Assembly (NCBI RefSeq): GCF_900101895.1
Contig: NZ_FMVF01000012.1
Coordinates: 1 to 64,000, forward strand
Source of the DNA: Flavobacterium caeni
GTDB lineage: Bacteria; Bacteroidota; Bacteroidia; Flavobacteriales; Flavobacteriaceae
Direction of reading: 5' to 3'
DNA: 64,000 bases
In this document: positions 53,545 to 63,799 of the stretch, piece after piece
Layout of the letters: every line of letters starts with the position of its first letter
How positions within the stretch are numbered: the stretch's first letter is position 1
The notes under the pieces: model-generated
Databases searched by the model: none
What the model was told of the DNA's origin: nothing
What the model saw: only the letters and a program-made list of their open reading frames with translations
Position numbers and translations under genes: made by a program

Positions 53545-55614
53545 TTAATATCTCAACAATTCTTCCATTTTAGTCTTGACCTTCTCGGCGCTCGGAATCA
53601 TCGTCGCTTCGAGCGTACTGTTGAGCGGAATCGCCGGCAGATTCTCGGATCCGATCACCATTACCGGCGCATCAAGGTATTTGAAGCATTGTTCCTGGAT
53701 CATTCCGGCCAAACTTCGCGCAAACGAATTGTTCGTCGGTTCTTCGGTCACCACCAAGCATTTCTTGGCTTTTTTAACCGACTTTAAAATCGTTTCTTCG
53801 TCAAGCGGATACAACGTCCGCAAATCGACGATTTCTACCTTTTCTTTCATTCCTGCCGATGCGTTCAACGCCCAATGTACGCCCATGCCATACGTAATCA
53901 CGGTCAAGGTTTCGGCATCGTCCTGCGGCCAGATTTCCTGCACCACATTGGCTTTTCCGAAAGGCAACACATAATCCTCGCTCGGTTCATTGACGCGTGC
54001 AGTTTCAGTACCTTTTACTTTAGACCAATACAAGCCTTTGTGCTCCAAAATCACGACCGGATTCGGGTCGTAATACGCCGATTTCAATAGTCCTTTCAAA
54101 TCGGCACCGTTGCTAGGATAGGCAATCTTGATCCCGCGGATGTTCGTCAAAACACTCTCTACCGAACTCGAATGGTACGGCCCACCCGATCCGTACGCCC
54201 CAATCGGTACGCGCAAAATCATCGAAACCGGCCATTTGCCGTTGGTCAGGTAACACGAACGGGAAACTTCTGTAAAGAGCTGATTCAAGCCCGGCCAAAT
54301 ATAATCGGCGAATTGGACTTCAACGATTGGTTTCAAACCAACGGCGCTCATTCCGACCGTCGAACCGACGATGAACGCTTCTTGGATCGGCGTATTGAAC
54401 ACGCGTTCATCGCCAAACTTTTGCGCCAGCGTTGCGGCTTCGCGGAACACGCCGCCGAGTCGTCCGCCCACGTCTTGCCCGTAAAGTAAACAGTCTTTGT
54501 TGTCGCGCATCAGTTCCTCGACGGCAAACAGCGCGCAATCGACCATGACTACTTTGTCTTCGCGCTCTGGATTTCTTTCGCCTTGCTCTTCCAAAATCGG
54601 TGTCGGGGCAAAATCGTGCGTAAATAAATCTTCGGGGCGCGGATCTTCGGCCGCGAGCGCCCTATCGTAATCGGCCTTGACTTTGGCCAAGGCGTCATTT
54701 TCGATCTTGGCAATTTCTTCGGATGTAAATCCCGCGTCCAACATTTGTTGCTTCAAAACCGGATACGGATCGCGACTCTTTGCCTCGTCCAAATCGTCGC
54801 GGTACCATTCCATGCGAACCCCCGAGGTGTGGTGGTTCAACAACGGCACTTTCGCATGCACCAAAAACGGACGGCGCTGCTCACGCATGGTCTTCAACAC
54901 CTTTTGGATCGTCAGGTAACTTTCGGTAAAATCGGCGCCGTCGATCGAAACCGCCTCGAGCCCATGGAATCCTTTGGCGTATTCAAAAGCATTTTGCGCA
55001 CGCGTTTCGGCAGCGTTTGCAGAAATGTCCCAACCGTTGTCCTGTACGAGGTACAAAATCGGCAGTTGCTTCAAAGCCGCCATCTGGAAAGCCTCGGCGA
55101 TTTCACCTTCGGTCACCGACGCGTCGCCGAGCGAACAAACCACGATTGGCTTCTCTTGGTTTTTGTCGTCAATCCCTACATTTTCCTTATACCAAAATCC
55201 CATTGCAGCGCCCGTCGCCGGAATCGCCTGCATACCCGTGGCCGAGCTCTGGTGCGGAATCTTGGGTTTGTCGGCATCGCGCAAACTCGGATGGCAATAA
55301 TAAGTGCGGCCGCCCGAAAACGGATCGTCGCGCTTGGCCATGAGTTGCAACATCAAATCGTAAGGCTGCATCCCGATACCGAGCAACATCGCATCGTCGC
55401 GGTAATACGGGAACGCAAAATCCTGCGGCAACAGCTGCATGGCCGTCGCAATCTGGATCGCCTCGTGGCCACGCGAAGTCGCATGAACGTATTTCGATAC
55501 GACTTTAAAATTTTCCTCATACCACTCGGCCATCGTTTTGGCGGTCGCCATCGTCGTGAACGCGCTTTCGAGGAGGGTTTTATTTAGGGTTTGTTCTGCA
55601 ATTTGCATCTTCAT
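53545..55614 (-). CDS. Branched-chain 2-oxoacid dehydrogenase E1, fused alpha and beta subunits
   Basis: 689 residues from the ATG at 55614 (MKMQIAEQTLNKTLLESAF); in-frame starts at 55635 and 55608 are alternatives. Residues ~1-320 are the alpha part, with the TPP-binding segment GDASVTEGEIAEAFQMAALKQLPILYLVQDNGW. Residues ~345-689 are the beta part (DCLLYGQDVGGRLGGVFREA, then FNTPIQEAFIVGSTVGMSAVGLKPIVEVQFADYIWPG). It decarboxylates branched 2-oxoacids and loads the E2 lipoyl arm. A fused E1 is normal in Bacteroidetes. It is the last gene of the run, after ilvE and E2. Confidence 0.93.
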   Translation of the reverse strand: MKMQIAEQTLNKTLLESAFTTMATAKTMAEWYEENFKVVSKYVHATSRGHEAIQIATAMQLLPQDFAFPYYRDDAMLLGIGMQPYDLMLQLMAKRDDPFSGGRTYYCHPSLRDADKPKIPHQSSATGMQAIPATGAAMGFWYKENVGIDDKNQEKPIVVCSLGDASVTEGEIAEAFQMAALKQLPILYLVQDNGWDISANAAETRAQNAFEYAKGFHGLEAVSIDGADFTESYLTIQKVLKTMREQRRPFLVHAKVPLLNHHTSGVRMEWYRDDLDEAKSRDPYPVLKQQMLDAGFTSEEIAKIENDALAKVKADYDRALAAEDPRPEDLFTHDFAPTPILEEQGERNPEREDKVVMVDCALFAVEELMRDNKDCLLYGQDVGGRLGGVFREAATLAQKFGDERVFNTPIQEAFIVGSTVGMSAVGLKPIVEVQFADYIWPGLNQLFTEVSRSCYLTNGKWPVSMILRVPIGAYGSGGPYHSSSVESVLTNIRGIKIAYPSNGADLKGLLKSAYYDPNPVVILEHKGLYWSKVKGTETARVNEPSEDYVLPFGKANVVQEIWPQDDAETLTVITYGMGVHWALNASAGMKEKVEIVDLRTLYPLDEETILKSVKKAKKCLVVTEEPTNNSFARSLAGMIQEQCFKYLDAPVMVIGSENLPAIPLNSTLEATMIPSAEKVKTKMEELLRY

Positions 55615-55640
55615 TGTTATTTCTTGGGCAGACAATTCGT

Positions 55641-55702
55641 GCTGTCCGCTTTATCTTTTATTCCATTGCATTCCATAAAAGGATGCCGCTACCATCACGG
55701 CT
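55641..55702 (-). repeat. Dispersed hairpin element, copy 4
   Basis: On the plus strand GCTGTCCGCTTTAT, stem CTTTTAT (55655-55661) / ATAAAAG (55675-55681), then GATGCCGCTACCATCACGG. The flanks match those of copies 1-3, while the stem sequence is again different and AT-rich here. It lies in the 104-bp gap between ilvE and E1. Confidence 0.7.
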
Positions 55703-55718
55703 GCAGTCTGTCTAAAAT

Positions 55719-56786
55719 TTACGCTTTGACCGTCGAATCGACGCTTACAATCCAACCAAATTTATCTTCGATCTGCTGCGTCTTGATCCCGTCGAGCGTC
55801 TTTTTGACGGCTGCCCCAACAGGTGCATTAGCCGGAAATGTAATCTTCAAATCCTTGTATCCGATTTCCTCGACAGGCGCAATCGACACGGCCGTTCCCG
55901 CGCCAAACGCCTCTTCGAGCGTGCCATTGTTGAACGCCGCAACAATTTCGTTGATCGATACCGGACGTTCGGTCACTTCAAAACCTTGGTCGCGCAACAC
56001 ATCCATCACGCTTAACCTGGTGATGCCGTTCAACACCGATCCACCCAAATTTGGCGTCACGAATTTACCGTCGATCTTGAAAAAAATATTCATCGTTCCA
56101 CATTCCTGTACATACTCAAAATCGCGTGCGTCGAGCCACAAAACCTGGTCGTAGCCCTTGGCCTTGGCCATCTCGGTAGGACGGATCGCCGCTGCGTAAT
56201 TTCCGGCTGCCTTCGCTTCGCCCGTTCCGCCATTGGCCGCGCGGATGTATTGCGTCTCGGCCCACAGCTTGATCGGCTTGCTAAAAAACGGTCCGCTCGG
56301 CGACGCAAAAATGATGAACTTGTACTTGGTGGCCGCACGCATCCCGATAAAGGCTTCGTCGGCATACATGAACGGACGCAGGTACAAAGCCGTACCCTCG
56401 GCGCTCGGGATCCACTCCTTGTCGATGGCCACCAGACGCTTCAGTCCTTCTACGAATAACCCTTCGGGAAAAGCGGGCATGCCCATGCGGTCGGCGCTAA
56501 AATTCAATCGCTTGGCGTTTTGCTCGGGACGAAACAACAGCGGCGTGTCGTCTTTGCCCAGCGTGGCCTTTAATCCTTCAAAAATCGCCTGTCCGTAATG
56601 CAAAGCCATCGCCGCCGGATGCGTTGCGATGTTGCCCAACGGCTCGATCCGCGGATTGCGCCAGGCGCCGTTTTCGAAATCGCAAATGAACATGTGGTCG
56701 GTAAAGACCGTGCCCATGACGCTCGTATTGAGGTCGATGTTTTTCTCGCGGCCGCTGTGGTGGATGGTTTCTTTAATGTCAATCAT
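55719..56786 (-). CDS. ilvE: Branched-chain amino acid aminotransferase
   Basis: 355 residues, class IV PLP aminotransferase of the longer (BCAT2-like) type. PLP lysine is Lys192 (GTGEAKAAGNYAAAI). GYDQVLWLDARDFEYVQECGTMNIFF is the second family signature. It interconverts leucine, isoleucine and valine with their 2-oxoacids. Sitting between the E2 and E1 genes, it probably supplies substrates to the dehydrogenase complex, so the gene may act in catabolism here as well as in synthesis. Confidence 0.95.
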   Translation of the reverse strand: MIDIKETIHHSGREKNIDLNTSVMGTVFTDHMFICDFENGAWRNPRIEPLGNIATHPAAMALHYGQAIFEGLKATLGKDDTPLLFRPEQNAKRLNFSADRMGMPAFPEGLFVEGLKRLVAIDKEWIPSAEGTALYLRPFMYADEAFIGMRAATKYKFIIFASPSGPFFSKPIKLWAETQYIRAANGGTGEAKAAGNYAAAIRPTEMAKAKGYDQVLWLDARDFEYVQECGTMNIFFKIDGKFVTPNLGGSVLNGITRLSVMDVLRDQGFEVTERPVSINEIVAAFNNGTLEEAFGAGTAVSIAPVEEIGYKDLKITFPANAPVGAAVKKTLDGIKTQQIEDKFGWIVSVDSTVKA

Positions 56787-56798
56787 GGTAATCTAATT

Positions 56799-58094
56799 TT
56801 ATAAAGTGGTATTGATGTCAAATTGTTCGAGGTAGTCGCCTACTTTGCGCAAGAATGATCCGCCCAGGAATCCGTCCACGACCCGGTGGTCGAAGCTGAG
56901 TGACAAAAACATCATGCTGCGGATGGCAATCTCGTCTCCGCTTTCAGTTTCGATGACCTCGGGTCTCTTTTTGATGATGCCAAGCGCCAAGATCGCGACC
57001 TCGGGCTGGTTGATGATGGGCGTTCCCATCAAACTGCCGAACGTCCCGACGTTAGAGATCGTAAACGTCGAACCCTGAATTTCATCGGGCTTGAGTTTGC
57101 CGGTACGCGAACTGTCGGCCAAATGGTTGACGGTTTTGGCAAGTTCCGGCAACTTCTTTTCGTTGGCGTTCTTGACCACGGGAACAATCAAATTCCCGCT
57201 CGGCAGCGCGGTGGCCATGCCTATGTTGATGTCTTGGTGCACAATGATGTTCTTGCCGTCGACCGATACGTTGATCATCGGAAAATCGACAATGGCTTTG
57301 GCCACGGCATCGACAAAAATTGGCGTAAACGTGAGTTTTTCGTTGTGTTTGGCGGCAAATGCATCTTTGTTTGCGTTGCGCCAATTCACCAGATTCGTCA
57401 CATCAACTTCAATATATGACGTGACATGCGGCGAGGTCTGTTTCGAATAGACCATGTGGTCGGCAATCATTTTGCGCATGCGGTCCATCTCGACGATGCG
57501 GTCTTTGCCTTCGACAAAATTGATCTTGGGTTTCGGGAAATCGGTTGTCGGTTGTCGGTTGTCGGTTGTCGGACGACTCGGTAACGCATACTTGCGGTTC
57601 TTCAAATAGTTGAACACGTCGCTTTTTTGGATGCGTCCGTCTGCACCAGAACCCTGAATCGACTGCACTTCTTCGAGCGACAGGTTTTCTTTTTGCGCGA
57701 TCGAGATGATCAACGGCGATAAGAACGCGTCTGGGTTGGTCTTTAGTTTGACTTCGGGATTCGGAATTTTGTGGTCTTCGGTTTGGGTTTTTGGGGACGC
57801 TGAACTTGTTTCAGCGTCTGGGCGTGGCGCGGTTGGCACTTGGCTCTCGACACCTTCCGAATCAATCAACGCCAACACCTCACCTACTTTTACGATATCG
57901 TCTTTCTTAAACCGGATCTCGGTAATCACGCCCGAAACCGGCGCGGGAACATCATTGTCTACTTTATCCGTCGCCACCTCAACTATGGTTTCCTCGGCCA
58001 TGACAGTATCGCCGACGTTCTTGAGCCAGTTGATGATGGTTGCTTCGGTGATGCTTTCGCCCATTTTGGGCATTTTGAATTCGGTAATCGGCAT
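56799..58094 (-). CDS. Dihydrolipoamide acyltransferase E2 of branched-chain 2-oxoacid dehydrogenase
   Basis: 431 residues. Lipoyl domain 1-78 with the lipoylated Lys44 in EVATDKVDNDVPAP; peripheral subunit-binding domain about 122-165 (LSPLIISIAQKENLSLEEVQSIQGSGADGRIQKSDV); catalytic domain about 195-431 with the DHRVVDG active-site motif. Two linker segments look like repeat insertions: residues 92-100 (PDAETSSAS) lie over a perfect DNA hairpin at 57796, and 174-186 (RPTTDNRQPTTDF) come from a 7-bp tandem array at 57541. Both keep the frame. It pairs with the E1 gene downstream. Confidence 0.92.
   Translation of the reverse strand: MPITEFKMPKMGESITEATIINWLKNVGDTVMAEETIVEVATDKVDNDVPAPVSGVITEIRFKKDDIVKVGEVLALIDSEGVESQVPTAPRPDAETSSASPKTQTEDHKIPNPEVKLKTNPDAFLSPLIISIAQKENLSLEEVQSIQGSGADGRIQKSDVFNYLKNRKYALPSRPTTDNRQPTTDFPKPKINFVEGKDRIVEMDRMRKMIADHMVYSKQTSPHVTSYIEVDVTNLVNWRNANKDAFAAKHNEKLTFTPIFVDAVAKAIVDFPMINVSVDGKNIIVHQDINIGMATALPSGNLIVPVVKNANEKKLPELAKTVNHLADSSRTGKLKPDEIQGSTFTISNVGTFGSLMGTPIINQPEVAILALGIIKKRPEVIETESGDEIAIRSMMFLSLSFDHRVVDGFLGGSFLRKVGDYLEQFDINTTL
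57541..57572. repeat. Four-copy 7-bp tandem array inside the E2 gene
   Basis: TCGGTTG is repeated four times and followed by TCGG. Because 7 and 3 are coprime it encodes a 7-residue period (PTTDNRQ PTTD) on the minus strand. It lies in the linker between the subunit-binding and catalytic domains. Same unit length as the intergenic arrays nearby. Confidence 0.85.
57796..57818. repeat. Perfect hairpin repeat inside the E2 linker
   Basis: GACGCTGAA and TTCAGCGTC form a 9-bp perfect inverted repeat around CTTGT. Hairpins of the form CTGAACTTGTTTCAG recur between genes in many flavobacterial genomes in my recollection. Here it is translated as part of the first E2 linker. Confidence 0.7.
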
Positions 58095-58095
58095 T

Positions 58096-58692
58096 TTATT
58101 TCTTTCTAAATTCTTCTAGCGTTTGGTAAAACGATTCCTGTGTCGGGCGATTCGCGGGGATTTCGCGCAACGGTTCGACTGCTTTCCAGGTGTCGTACAT
58201 TTCTTTGGGCAATTGCTGGTACAAACCCGTTCCTTTGGTTTTCCACGCAATCATGTCGTCCGAAACCTGTTTGACGATTTGTGCCGGATTGCCTACCACG
58301 AGCGAACGTGCAGGGATTTTCATCTCTGCTTTCACAAAACTCAACGCGCCGATAATGCACTCATCCCCGATTTCGGCATCGTCCATAATGACGGCATTCA
58401 TCCCAATCAGGCAATTTCTGCCCAAGTTCGCGCCGTGGATGATCGCGCCGTGACCGACATGCGCGCCTGCTTTCAAGACGATGTCCTTGCCCGGAAACAT
58501 GTGGATCGTGCAATTTTCCTGCACATTGCAACCGTCTTCGATGACAATACCGCCCCAATCGCCACGGATCGCCGCACCAGGCCCGACATAAACGTCCTTG
58601 CCGATAATCACATTACCGGTAACGGCCGCCTGCGGATGGATGAAGGCGCTTTCGTGGATGACGGGAATGAAACCCTTGAATTCGTATACCAT
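58096..58692 (-). CDS. paaY: PaaY/gamma-carbonic anhydrase-like hexapeptide-repeat protein
   Basis: 198 residues from the ATG at 58692 (MVYEFKGFIPVIHESAFIHPQAAVTG); an upstream in-frame start at 58734 would be encoded by the repeat array. Left-handed beta-helix repeats such as VIIGKDVYVGPGAAIRGDWGGIVI run through the protein. Candidate zinc ligands are His in NCTIHMFPG, AHVGHGAIIHG. PaaY proteins are thioesterase/helper proteins in phenylacetate clusters, and the location inside such a cluster supports the name. It starts one base after E2 ends in the other direction of reading, i.e. its stop abuts the E2 start. Confidence 0.82.
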   Translation of the reverse strand: MVYEFKGFIPVIHESAFIHPQAAVTGNVIIGKDVYVGPGAAIRGDWGGIVIEDGCNVQENCTIHMFPGKDIVLKAGAHVGHGAIIHGANLGRNCLIGMNAVIMDDAEIGDECIIGALSFVKAEMKIPARSLVVGNPAQIVKQVSDDMIAWKTKGTGLYQQLPKEMYDTWKAVEPLREIPANRPTQESFYQTLEEFRKK

Positions 58693-58698
58693 TTTTTG

Positions 58699-58782
58699 AT
58701 GAAAGACGAAAGACGAAAGACAAAGGACTCCCAAAATGCCTAATAAAGCACCCGTTCGTCTTTTGTTATTGGTCTTTTGTCA
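58699..58782. repeat. Inverted-arm 7-bp repeat array between the enoyl-CoA hydratase and paaY genes
   Basis: Left arm (58699-58727) GATGAAA GACGAAA GACGAAA GACAAAG; right arm (58754-58782) GTTCGTC TTTTGTT ATTGGTC TTTTGTC, the same unit inverted. The stop codon of the enoyl-CoA hydratase gene (58780-58782) is part of the right arm. Confidence 0.85.
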
Positions 58783-59529
58783 CTTAAATTTTTCCAACGT
58801 TTTCTTCGTAAAATCACTCAAAACCAATCGGCCTGAAATTGCGGCACGTTCGGCCAAAAGCATGTCCCAGTCGTCGGTGCCTTTCCAGAAAATTTGCTTC
58901 ATTTCGCGCATGGCTTCGGGGTTGTACGTGCACAAATGTTGCGCAAACGATGCTACTTTGGCGTCCATTTCCTCGATTGATTCGAATACTTCGGCAAATA
59001 GGCCTTTGCTTCTGGCCCATTCGGCTTCGTAAAAATTATTGGCGTCGATGGCGATTTGTGAGGTTGCCGAAACGCCCATTTTGCGCTCAATCGCAGGACT
59101 TACCACAAACGGCCCGATCCCCACGTTGAGCTCGCTGAGTTTGATCGCCGCAAATTTCGTCGCCATACAATAATCGGTAGCCGCCGCAATACCCACACCA
59201 CCGCCGACGGTTTTGCCCTGAACGCGTCCGATGATGAACTTGGGGCATTTGCGCATCGCGTTGATGACGTTGGCGAATCCCGAGAAAAATACCTTTCCGG
59301 TAGCTGCGTCGTTGATCGTGATAAGTTCCTTGAAACTTGCACCGGCGCAAAACGTTCGGTCGCCGCCCGATTGTAGGATGATAACTTGAACGTCGGGATT
59401 GTTGCCCGCGTCGGTAATGGTTTGCGCCAACTGCGCGAGGATCGTTCCGGGCAAGGAATTTTGTTCCGGGTGGAAAAACTCGATCGTGGCGATGTTTTCT
59501 TGAATGTCTATTTTGACGTATGCTTCCAT
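58780..59529 (-). CDS. Enoyl-CoA hydratase/isomerase of the phenylacetate cluster
   Basis: 249 residues from the ATG at 59529 (MEAYVKIDIQENIATIEFFHPEQNSLPGTIL); the ORF could begin at 59583, but those residues come from a repeat array. Crotonase fold: FCAGASFKEL for the oxyanion hole and KTVGGGVGIAAATDYCMAT in the middle. It probably performs the PaaF- or PaaG-type step on ring-opened phenylacetyl-CoA products. Crotonase members cannot be told apart by motif, so no symbol is given. paaZ lies 37 bp upstream. Confidence 0.88.
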   Translation of the reverse strand: MEAYVKIDIQENIATIEFFHPEQNSLPGTILAQLAQTITDAGNNPDVQVIILQSGGDRTFCAGASFKELITINDAATGKVFFSGFANVINAMRKCPKFIIGRVQGKTVGGGVGIAAATDYCMATKFAAIKLSELNVGIGPFVVSPAIERKMGVSATSQIAIDANNFYEAEWARSKGLFAEVFESIEEMDAKVASFAQHLCTYNPEAMREMKQIFWKGTDDWDMLLAERAAISGRLVLSDFTKKTLEKFK

Positions 59530-59535
59530 TGATAC

Positions 59536-59566
59536 TATTTGGAATTTGTTTTTTGGAATTTGGAAT
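59536..59566. repeat. 7-bp repeat array between paaZ and the enoyl-CoA hydratase gene
   Basis: TTGGAAT TTGTTTT TTGGAAT TTGGAAT TTAACCC, a single-arm array in 7-bp register. It ends at the paaZ stop codon. The unit is the same ATTCCAA/TTGGAAT family as at 22891 and 63322. Confidence 0.75.
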
Positions 59567-62065
<2,499 letters not shown>

Positions 62066-62075
62066 TTTATTTTTT

Positions 62076-62116
62076 TAACCGCAAAGTCCGCGAAGTTTTC
62101 GCAAAGTTTGCAAAGT
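62076..62116. repeat. Short-unit array between paaJ and paaZ
   Basis: CGCAAAGTC CGCGAAGTT TTCGCAAAGTT TGCAAAGTT: a loosely 9-bp period. It ends directly at the paaJ stop codon at 62117. Related in placement to the 7-bp arrays but with a different unit and no clear second arm. Confidence 0.6.
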
Positions 62117-63319
62117 TTATGTTCTTTCGATAATCACTGCGTAGCCTTGTCCGACGCCGATGCACATGGTCACGAGTGCGTATTTTTTTCCTGTCAATTG
62201 CAATTCAAGCGCCGCCGAATAAGCGATTCTTGCGCCGGTTACACCCAGCGGATGCCCAATGGCAATGGCACCGCCGTTTGGGTTAATGCGCGGATCGTCG
62301 TCCTTCAAGCCGAGTGCACGAACGCAGGCGATGCTTTGCGCGGCAAACGCTTCGTTGAGTTCGATGATGTCGATTTGGTCCAACGTCAAGCCTGCTTTTT
62401 CGAGCGCTTTTTTGGTCGCTTCGACCGGGCCGATGCCCATAATTCTTGGCTCGACGCCTACCACGGCCGAACTGACGATTTTGGCCAGCGGTTTCAGGTT
62501 GTATTTTTGGACCGCTTTATCGGATGCAATCAACACCGCCGCTGCTCCGTCGTTGAGGCCCGATGCATTGCCCGCCGTGACGCTGCCGTTTGCCCGGAAC
62601 GCGCCGCGCAATTTGGCCAGCCCTTCCATCGAGCTGTTCGGCTTGACGAATTCGTCTTTGGCAAAAACAATCGGATCGCCTTTGCGTTGCGGAATTGCTA
62701 TCGGAGCGATTTCTTTGGCGAGTCGTCCGTTTTCTTGCGCCTTGGCCGCTTTTTGTTGGCTATTCAAAGCGAATTTGTCTTGGTCTTCGCGCGAAATCTG
62801 GTATTGGTCGACGAGATTTTCGGCGGTTTCGCCCATCGCATCGACGCCGTACATTTCCTTCATTTTTGGATTGATGAAACGCCATCCAAAGCTCGAGTCG
62901 TACATTTTGCTATCGGTACCGTACGCCGACGACGGTTTGGAAACGACCAGCGGCCCACGTGTCATGTTTTCGACCCCACCCGCAATGAACAAATCGCCGT
63001 CGCCTGCCTTGATCGCACGGTTGGCGTGGATCACCGCAGACAAGCCCGAAGCGCACAATCGGTTGACGGTTTCACCGGGTACGGTTTGCGGCAAACCAGC
63101 CAAAAGCAACGACATGCGTGCAACATTTCTATTGTCTTCGCCCGCTTGGTTCGCGCAGCCGAAGATCACGTCGTCGTAGGCGTCGCTTGGAATTTCAGGG
63201 TGTTTGCTTGCCAGGGCTTTGATGACGTGTGCGCCCAAATCGTCGGCGCGCACCGCCGCTAAAGTTCCTTGGTAATTGCCGATGGGCGTTCGGACGCCGT
63301 CTATGATGTAAGATTCCAT
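62117..63319 (-). CDS. paaJ: Acetyl-CoA acyltransferase (3-oxoadipyl-CoA thiolase type)
   Basis: 400 residues. Catalytic Cys89 (NRLCASGLSAV), His in GGAIAIGHPLGVTGAR and the second Cys in CIGVGQGYA near the C-terminus. The segment GGVENMTRGPLVVSKP is characteristic of the PcaF/PaaJ subgroup. It cleaves 3-oxoadipyl-CoA to succinyl-CoA and acetyl-CoA, the final step of phenylacetate breakdown. It is in line with paaI upstream and paaZ downstream. Confidence 0.92.
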   Translation of the reverse strand: MESYIIDGVRTPIGNYQGTLAAVRADDLGAHVIKALASKHPEIPSDAYDDVIFGCANQAGEDNRNVARMSLLLAGLPQTVPGETVNRLCASGLSAVIHANRAIKAGDGDLFIAGGVENMTRGPLVVSKPSSAYGTDSKMYDSSFGWRFINPKMKEMYGVDAMGETAENLVDQYQISREDQDKFALNSQQKAAKAQENGRLAKEIAPIAIPQRKGDPIVFAKDEFVKPNSSMEGLAKLRGAFRANGSVTAGNASGLNDGAAAVLIASDKAVQKYNLKPLAKIVSSAVVGVEPRIMGIGPVEATKKALEKAGLTLDQIDIIELNEAFAAQSIACVRALGLKDDDPRINPNGGAIAIGHPLGVTGARIAYSAALELQLTGKKYALVTMCIGVGQGYAVIIERT

Positions 63320-63321
63320 AA

Positions 63322-63391
63322 AAATTCAAATTCCAAATTCCAAATTCCAAATTCCAAGGTTGACGATTGGAATTTGGTGCTTGGAATTTTA
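63322..63391. repeat. Inverted-arm 7-bp repeat array between paaI and paaJ
   Basis: Left arm (63322-63358) AAATTCA AATTCCA AATTCCA AATTCCA AATTCCA; right arm (63366-63391) TTGGAAT TTGGTGC TTGGAAT. It lies between the paaJ start (63319) and the paaI stop (63395). The unit is the same as at 22891 and 59536. Confidence 0.85.
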
Positions 63392-63394
63392 TTA

Positions 63395-63799
63395 TTAACT
63401 CCAATTGCGGTCGCTTCGGTAAACCGTTCCTTTGAACAACGCGACGAGCGTATCTTCTTTCTTGATCTTAATGCTATAAAACCCAAACTTGTTTTTGACC
63501 GAATTCTCGAATGCAGTCGCCGTAATCACATCGCCTTCCTTCAACGACTCGATGTGGTTGATGGCCGTATCGATGCTCACCGATTGTTTGCCATGCGAAT
63601 TCGACGCAAAGGCCAGTGCACTGTCGGCAATCGCATAAGTGATCGCGCCGTGGGCGATGCCGAATCCGTTGAGCATGTCTTTGCGGACGGTCATCGATAA
63701 TGTACAACTGCCTTCCGAAATGTCCTCGACGACAATCCCAAGCCATTGGCTAAAGGCATCGTTGTCAAACATTTTATGTACGATTTCACGCGGTGTCAT
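63395..63799 (-). CDS. paaI: PaaI-type hot-dog thioesterase
   Basis: 134 residues, typical size. The hot-dog signature is NGFGIAHGAITYAIADSALAFASNSHGKQSVSIDT, with HG and D.A.A residues of PaaI thioesterases. It hydrolyses stalled or hydroxylated phenylacetyl-CoA to rescue CoA. Its ATG shares one base with the paaH stop codon (TGATG), so translation is coupled. Confidence 0.92.
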   Translation of the reverse strand: MTPREIVHKMFDNDAFSQWLGIVVEDISEGSCTLSMTVRKDMLNGFGIAHGAITYAIADSALAFASNSHGKQSVSIDTAINHIESLKEGDVITATAFENSVKNKFGFYSIKIKKEDTLVALFKGTVYRSDRNWS

